Assembly: GCA_016800925.1 (NCBI GenBank)
Contig: JABCPU010000142.1
Location: forward strand, 91,568 to 155,567
Origin: Suillus spraguei
Taxonomy: Eukaryota > Basidiomycota > Agaricomycetes > Boletales > Suillaceae
Direction: 5' to 3'
DNA length: 64,000 bases
Part shown: in pieces, positions 57,611 to 64,000 of the stretch
Numbering within the stretch: the first letter of the stretch is position 1
Layout: each line of letters opens with the position of its first letter
Notes under the pieces: model-generated
The model's input: the letters and a program-made list of their open reading frames with translations, nothing else
Databases searched by the model: none
What the model was told of the DNA's origin: nothing
Made by a program: the position numbers and the translations under genes

Positions 57611-58420
57611 TTCGTCTCAAAGCTCGTGGGGTGTACGTGGAAGATTGGAGGAGCATATTCCAATGAAGATCTTCGCGTTGATTCGCTCCGACATCGTAGT
57701 TCCTTTTTGGGCACGGGTTCCCCAAGAAGCTCGGTCAGGTGCTGATTGGCTGAGATACATCAGCTCTAGAAGCTCGGTCATGTGCTTGGCTAAGACAAAT
57801 TAAAACTTACATTCTGATAAGCCCATCTGAATCAGTAGCCAATTAAAATCGTTAATTAACACATAATTGTCAGCCAATTGAATGGTTCTCCGTGGCCCAA
57901 TGGGCATGGAGACATTTGGTAACCGGCAGAACACTGCCTGCGAAGACTCAGGGGAGGAGAGGAAGATGGTAAAGGTGCCACGGCAGCTGTACGATGCATA
58001 CGGGGAGCCAATTAGAGAGGGTGTACTGCAGGCACGGGCCAGAGGTTCCTATATAATTAACCACTGGCAAGTAAGCTTCTCGCTAACTTCCCCGTGTCGG
58101 TGTAAAAATTTATAGCGTGTATGATATTGCATACTATGTGAAGTTCAGTCATCGATATGTTGAGACCGTTATATACTACCCAACATTTTATAATGCCCTC
58201 AGGGCAGGCCGACGAAAGAACGGACTGAGAAGGTCCGATCGCCTGAGGACCATGTACGTATAGTAGAAAACTGCAACTTCCTAAAACGTCTGGTCGAGAC
58301 TCTTGCAGTCATGTGGTTCCAAAATGAGCTTATAACATACTTACCCAACAAAGTCAACGCTTTGGGCTACACCCATTTTCACCTCATACTAACAGAGCAA
58401 TAACTATAGGCAATCCCCTC
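57611..58420. other. Intergenic stretch
   Basis: Short frames only (57606-57803 and 57882-58115), none with recognisable domains. No repeats of the central block are seen. Confidence 0.4.
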
Positions 58421-60514
58421 ATGAGTGTTTTCAATCCCCGTATTCTTGACGCCAGCATTCGCGATGTGACAGCGTGTCTATCTGACACTCAAAAGGCAGA
58501 TGTTCTGCTCCACGCATTGCAGCATTTGCCGTCCCAAGGGTACGCGTCCTTCCATCATTCCTCTACTTATTATATCTGCACTTCATGTACACCACAAAGG
58601 TCTCGAATTATCATGGAGAAGCTACTCAGTCGTTTCTCCAGGTACCGGGCATTCCACCATCACATGTAGCAAAAGCTCTTCTGTTACGTGCCAAAACCCG
58701 TTTAGCAGCTGGGTACCGAACTTCTGCACAACAAGGTCAATTCCATCCATCCCATTGGGTTCCGTTCAATGTCCTAACATCATTTTCTTTCAGATTTGCT
58801 GTTCGTTCTATCTTCAGATCCAGCAAATCAAGACGTTGAAGCCATAATACAATCTGAACATCTACGACGAGAAATGGTAAGCCGAGCAGCCCTTTTATGG
58901 TCGTCCTGTGACAAATACCGCCAAGCTTATCAGGAACCTGCTGGTCCACCTCGTTTTTCTTCCGAAGTCTGGAGAGAAATTGCTCTCAATCTTCCTAAAC
59001 GTGATCTCAAGTCTCTTTTATTGGTCCCACATGCACTCTCTCGTATCGCAAGCCAGCTTATTTTCCGCGAGATCGATCTGCATTTTACAGCGTCGCCGGG
59101 ACCCCCCAGAGGCGATAACAAATACAAGGATGCCCATGGTGACCACGACGAGCAGGCTGAGCTCGATGCCTGGCACTACCAGCGAAGTGCGGATATTCTT
59201 ACCCGCATTCTCGTAGATCCTGTCTTTGCCTCCCATATCAGAAGCTTAAGCGTGTATGCTATTGTTTCAGACGCGTCCACATATTGGATAGACTGGTTCG
59301 TGCTCATTCTTCAACGCTACTATGTCTCAATCCCTCCTAGGAATGTTAATCAACTCTTTGCCTAAGCTCAGCAACCTTCGCAGTGTACATTGTTCAGGTA
59401 ATAGGGAATTAATCAATCGTATGCTTGAAACAATGTGTACCTCAATCATCGTCTTCATAGCCTGTCCCTCAAGTGCGTCATTTCATGCTCCCAAAAACGG
59501 CCTGCATATTCACGCTCCGCACAGTCCAGTCAATCGTTCAGGGGATATTGATATCCCACCCTTCAAGCACATCACACATTTCTCCATCACAGCTGCGGGA
59601 GGGAACGGTACATCTATCAACGACTTTATATCACAGAGTCACAATAACCTGCGCTCGCTGGTCATCAAGAATATAAGCTGGAAATTCCCATCGGATATTA
59701 TCTCCGTCCGTCACTTGACGATCCTCGAGTTCGAAGGCCGTTTTTCCGCAGACAGCCTGGTCTTCTCAGAGATCTTGTCCACCGGCTATCAGCTGGAATC
59801 ACTGACATTATCAGGTATTCTAGAATGCACTCCATCAGCAATGTTCCGCCTGCACAGGACCTCGCTTCCATTTCTGACGCACTTTACTTTCAAGATTGTC
59901 GGTGTGCATCAGCATATCACGGACAGGGACCTCGTGCCTGCTATCTCGGAATTCTTGAGGGATCGCAAACATCTTCATTCTTCCACCTTATCGTGCCTAG
60001 CGCAGACCATCATTGCGTTGGTTTTGACGCGTCTGCTTGGGGTGTACTGCCTTCTCTGATAAACCTCCGCAGTCTTTGCATCACTTTCCCTAGCGATCTT
60101 TCTCCTTCGCTAGCAGGGTGGCTCATTCCACGGAGTGTTCGTGGCTCACCATGGAGATTATGGCACAGCCTGTAGAAGACCTTCGTTTCATAAACGTGAG
60201 TTGAGGATATCTGTTATTGACCCGAAGAGCCAGCGGCATTAATATTTTTCATTGTAGCAATTGTGTCTCGGATTCCTTCTCTTCTCAAGTTTCTTGGTAT
60301 GACGAACTTTCCGATACGTTCCATCATCAACATCATCGACCGCAGCTTTTCCAAATTACGGCTTATCCGCATAGACGAGAGCGTCTGGAGTGTCATCCAC
60401 TTAGATGATGGGTCGTTGGATATCGACCAGTGGCCATATCGAAGGACCAAGTACTATACGGCGGCGTGGTTGGAGTCTCTTGAGTGCGAAGAAGCATTGC
60501 AGCATCTGGTATGA
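58421..60514 (+). pseudogene. TPR/F-box protein with leucine-rich C-terminus, frameshifted
   Basis: Begins MSVFNPRILDASIRD. After a 5' region whose splicing I could not resolve (58540-58600), a TPR-like segment (HVAKALLLRAKTRLAAGYR) leads to a clear 58-nt intron, 58736-58793 (GTCAATT, CTAAC, TTTCTTTCAG), and SSDPANQDVEA. The F-box follows (FSSEVWREIALNLPKRDLKS, about 58960-59090), then leucine-rich segments (LPKLSNLRSVH, HLTILEFEG). Frame changes near 59300-59340 and 59970 and a separate C-terminal block (60263-60514) break it. The intact protein would be a substrate adaptor of SCF ubiquitin ligase. Sequencing indels are an alternative cause. Confidence 0.7.
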
Positions 60515-60739
60515 TGAACACGGGGAAAGTTTCAAAAATAAAAACATTGGATGTACTTGACTGGTGCAGCGGGTTCCTCATCCCTTGATATGCTATTTAT
60601 TGGTTGACTTTCTGTAGGGGCAAAATCTGTGTAATAGTAAGTATAAAATAAATTGCTTCGCTACGCTGCGGACGAACTCTCTAACAACCATCAGGGGACA
60701 ACAAAACAGAGGTTGCTGTGATGCGTGACTGTCGGATTG

Positions 60740-61195
60740 AATGTCCTGGTACAGTATTATAGACGACATTGGGTACAGTGACTTTGGGTTCAACGATTTA
60801 AAGTACTCTCAGTGGGATGCACCTCGCGAAGACTCGATTGAAAAGTGGTGAGATTTACAAACGTGAGGGAGGGATGGAACTAAGCCATGCACTGGCAGGC
60901 GGGGAACATGAGGTGTTTAAAGCTATTCAAAAGCGGATATTAGTGGCAAGTAACTTATATATGTGATGTTTTTTTTCTTCTTTCGTCTGCCGTCCTAGAT
61001 CTACTAATTATTGAAGTCGGGGGATATAGTACTTATTCTAAAGCCTTTGCGTCGCTGTTAAAAACACCTAGTTCTGGATTGTTCGTGGAACAGGCTCTAA
61101 TTCATATCTTCATAAAAATAAGTGTCTTTTGGGGTGATTCTGTCAAACTGATTGCCTCGGGCGAGTTGCTACGACAACTCCGGGCCTCCTAACTA
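60740..61195 (+). pseudogene. Unrecognised gene fragment with one intron
   Basis: Coherent coding residues: DDIGYSDFGFNDLKYSQWD, a one-base shift near 60850, then EIYKREGGMELSHALAGG, a 49-nt intron (60950-60998, GTAACT...CGTCCTAG) and LLIIEVGGYSTYSKAFASLL with further residues to about 61190. Phase is kept across the intron. No start codon or family identified. Confidence 0.45.
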
Positions 61196-61634
61196 GTGCA
61201 GCTGCGTCGATGAGCCCACCAGCGACCCCCTTTTTAGGGGTCACCTGAGATCCGGGCAGCGAGGCATGTTTTGCGTGTGTCGCACATTTATACTCGACCA
61301 ACTATCATCGTCAGCGCACGGCTGCAGTGTTTCATCGTGACATCGATCTACCCGAGCTTACGGTGATCTGGAACTCCAGTCTATACGCTAGAACTCTCTT
61401 CGCGCTCACAATATCCACTGGCAAGACGGTACTCTCTCGGAGATGTCAATCGAATCCCACGGCACCGCCGCTCTTCATACCGAAGGAGATTTTATTACAC
61501 CAAGCATAGGTCAGTGTTCGATGTGCATGGCAAGTGTTGCATTGATTGTGGCAAAAGTGGTTCACCCTGACGGGTGAAGTAGAAGCCCATGAAGTAGACG
61601 CCGACCCAGCTAGAATTAGTGCTTACCTTGCACC
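61196..61634. other. Intergenic stretch
   Basis: A short frame near 61327 (MFHRDIDLPEL) recalls F-box protein fragments but is too weak to call. Presumed promoter region of the CLN3 gene. Confidence 0.35.
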
Positions 61635-63536
61635 ATGACGCAATTCTTTATCGGAGACCTTGCTGATTTTAATTTTCTTTGTTGTTCGGCAGGCAAGAAA
61701 CGATTATCCTTGAAGCTCGGATTTTCTTTCTTTCTTTTTGGACTCATAAACAATGGTGTGTCATCTTTGTTTTCTTAAACGGCTGCTCTCATCATTATCA
61801 AGTACTTTATGTCATCATACTTTCGGCTGCACTCGATCTCGTCCCTCCGTCAACACCCAAGGGCATCATTGCCTTTTGTAATATTGCTCCGGCATTGATC
61901 GCGAAGCTCGGGTGGCCGTACTTTCTCAAAGGTCGTATACGTTATGCCCGACGCGTTGTCGGCTGCTGCGCGTTAAGCATTATAGGCATGCTGGTAACCC
62001 AACGCCAGAACTTACTTTGGAAATCATAATTAATGTGACACACAGGTCGTCGCGTTGCATGAAAGCCTGTATTCGAGGTTGCTGGGAATATGTCTCGCGT
62101 CGTTTGCGTCGGGTGAGTTCACACATTCGTCATGTACACCTGTTTCTCATGTGAACGACAAACATAGGTCTGGGAGAAATGACCTTCTTGCAACTTTCGA
62201 CAACATACAGCCGTTCGGTAGGAGGTCGGAGCGTTGGGTCTGCATTGTCTCACGCTTCGCAACTATCCCATGTTGATTCCACTTGACAGGTATTTCGCCT
62301 CAGGTACTGGAGCTGCAGGTATTGTCGGAGCCTTCATGTGGTGGGAACTCAGGAGCCTTGGCGTCAGTATTGGTGTTGGCATATCAGCGGTAACAATCTA
62401 GCCATATAGCGACTCAAACATCGCTCATATTGCATCACAGGTTCTCCCACTCATCCTTCCTCTGGCATACTTTGTTTCTGCTCCCCCGTCCAGCTGCATT
62501 TACGAACCAATCATTTTCTGCGTCATACACGCTCGTCCCTGCTGACGATCCTGAGACTGAAATCGATGATGATGTATCTGCTCAAGATGACGTAGAAACT
62601 CGTGTGGAACCGAAGGTTACTGTCGCCGTCGCCCTATCAGCCGCGGATAAATGGCGTCTAGTCAAACCGTTGCTGTTCAAGTATATGTTTCCACTATGTG
62701 AGCAGTCTTTATTCCTCGTAATTTTATGTGTCTAATGATTTACCACTAGTTTGCGTTTATACCGTAAGTAGTCGATGTTTCTTAGGCGCAGAGCCTGCCT
62801 TCTGACCTGCACAACCCAGCTCGAGTATACTATCAACCAGGTACGTCATTCCTATCCTTGTTTATAGTCCTTCTGAATACATTCAGGGTATCGCACCAAC
62901 TTTATTATATCCCGTTCCGACACACGGCCTCATCAGCAAGATCATTCATTCCGTCCGCGACTACTATCCACTCTGGCAGGTCTGCATGATAATCTGCCGT
63001 GATAATAAGATACAGTCTGATAAAAACCCTTTCATAGCTAGTCTACCAAACCACGGTCTTTTTCTCTCGTTCGAGCATATCTCTGGGCTTGAAAACCATT
63101 CCGGCCCGTCTCCTCCCTGCTCCTGCTATCATCCAGTTCGTGATACTGCTTTTGCTAGTTTTTGAATCTGCTGTGGGGCTACTTCCAGAAGATCGTAAAG
63201 GAGGAAGTATATTCCTGGTTTTCATACTCATTAGCATTGAAGGTATATGTGGCGGCTTGGCATAGTGTGTCTCATCTTTTTCCAGATTGAGGCTGATGAT
63301 CTGACTGAATGACTGCTAGTGTCAACGTGTTCTACCATATCAATCAAGAGCAACCGGATCCAGCCTCAGCGCATAATCCTGAGATCACAAAGCAAGAACG
63401 AGAGTTTAAGATAGGTTCTATTGGTTTTGCTGATACTTCAGGCATTTTACTGGCTTCGATTCTCGCTGTACCAACGGAAATCGAGCTTTGTAGAGCTCAA
63501 GTCGCAAGGGGGACGTACCTATGCCAGGGGCTCTAG
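61635..63536 (+). CDS. CLN3: CLN3/battenin-family vacuolar membrane protein (10 exons, one frameshift)
   Basis: Exons: 61635-61755, 61803-61993, 62046-62112, 62168-62237, 62290-62389, 62441-62697, 62750-62763, 62820-62840, 62887-62979, 63038-63264, 63320-63536; all junctions obey GT-AG and keep phase. Family hallmarks: GLINNVLYVIILSAALDL, PKGIIAFCNIAPAL, GLGEMTFLQLSTTY, FASGTGAAGIVGAFMWWELR and the C-terminal TEIELC. Multiple hydrophobic helices are evident. CLN3 (yeast Btn1/Yhc3) acts in the vacuolar/lysosomal membrane and affects pH and amino-acid balance. One extra base near 62474 (TTTGTTTC) shifts the frame inside exon 6; everything after it is conserved, so it is either a recent null allele or an assembly error. 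The ATG at 61635 is in frame but the true start is uncertain. Confidence 0.82.
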
Positions 63537-64000
63537 GTCAATCTCCGAAGGACACACATGCACATATATGGGATTAGATATCTAACTTAGAATTATCGCT
63601 ATCGACATTGCAATTCTCTGCTACTCTCCACCAAATCGGACTCTTCGCTGTGGTGTGCTTTACACTCCCTACCGACTGGTAATATCACATAATGTACAAG
63701 GTTCCTGCCGATGAAGTTCTAGTACGACAAATCTTTCTGAGAATTCCTTTGATAGGCTTGGGTCAAGTAGAACCGGTGGTTAAGAGTCATTTTGAGTAGC
63801 CTCCTGTAATTAGCTACAGCATTTCTTATCAGAGCCTGCAGTGGACCGGAATTTTCATACCAAAACTAATTATTCCATCTCTACACGGGGTGGGGTGGGT
63901 GATGAGATTCATTCGTACATAACTTTCAGGACAAAACCAAGAGTTGCCAGCAAAGTCGTGTGAATAACATACCATTCCCAGATACCGGCTCCCTAATGTG
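63537..64000. other. Downstream non-coding region
   Basis: No supported gene or repeat in the last 464 bases. Confidence 0.4.

Overview
The window is repeat-rich nuclear DNA from a filamentous basidiomycete, most likely an Agaricomycete (mushroom-forming fungus). The basis is 45-70 nt GT-AG introns with CTAAC/CTGAC-type branch sites, an F-box/leucine-rich-repeat gene of the mushroom type, a thioesterase remnant of the atromentin-synthetase type, and Plavaka-like and PIF/Harbinger transposases next to Ty3/gypsy chromoviruses. The species cannot be named from sequence alone.

Layout. Positions 1-1734 and 55157-56801 are two copies of one roughly 1.7 kb segment. Each carries a TATA box and a tiny intron-split gene for a secreted six-cysteine (knottin-like) peptide. 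Copy 1 is intact; copy 2 is frameshifted. About 53 kb of nested mobile DNA lies between them. It includes two near-complete chromoviruses (3798-11426 on +, 45438-53366 on -), a truncated third one (20057-23799 on -), solo LTRs of three families with exact 5-bp target duplications, and a Tc1/mariner element with ~490-bp inverted arms. It also holds a family of ~0.9-1.0 kb TGTA...TTTACA elements with 4-bp NCGN target duplications, a 1.2-kb inverted duplication, arrays of ~170-, ~150- and ~90-bp satellite units, a GGCCCACCCGTCTATG-rich repeat, a broken Plavaka-like transposase and a broken PIF/Harbinger element whose second ORF is split by a chromovirus.

Right of copy 2 (56802-64000) is a more ordinary genic region: a decayed thioesterase domain, a frameshifted F-box gene, an unrecognised intron-containing fragment, and a multi-exon CLN3/battenin gene with one apparent frameshift.

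How it fits together. Almost every coding region in the central block belongs to a transposon and is broken. Breaks are mainly CGA-to-TGA stops and single-base indels; LTR pairs differ only by transitions, many at CpG, which suggests cytosine-methylation-driven decay. The chromoviruses share three notable traits: an 11-nt primer-binding site complementary to their own LTR (as in self-primed Tf1), pol in the -1 frame relative to gag, and an extra ORF3 after the chromodomain with two zinc knuckles. The peptide pair and ORF3 are the most promising undescribed biology here.
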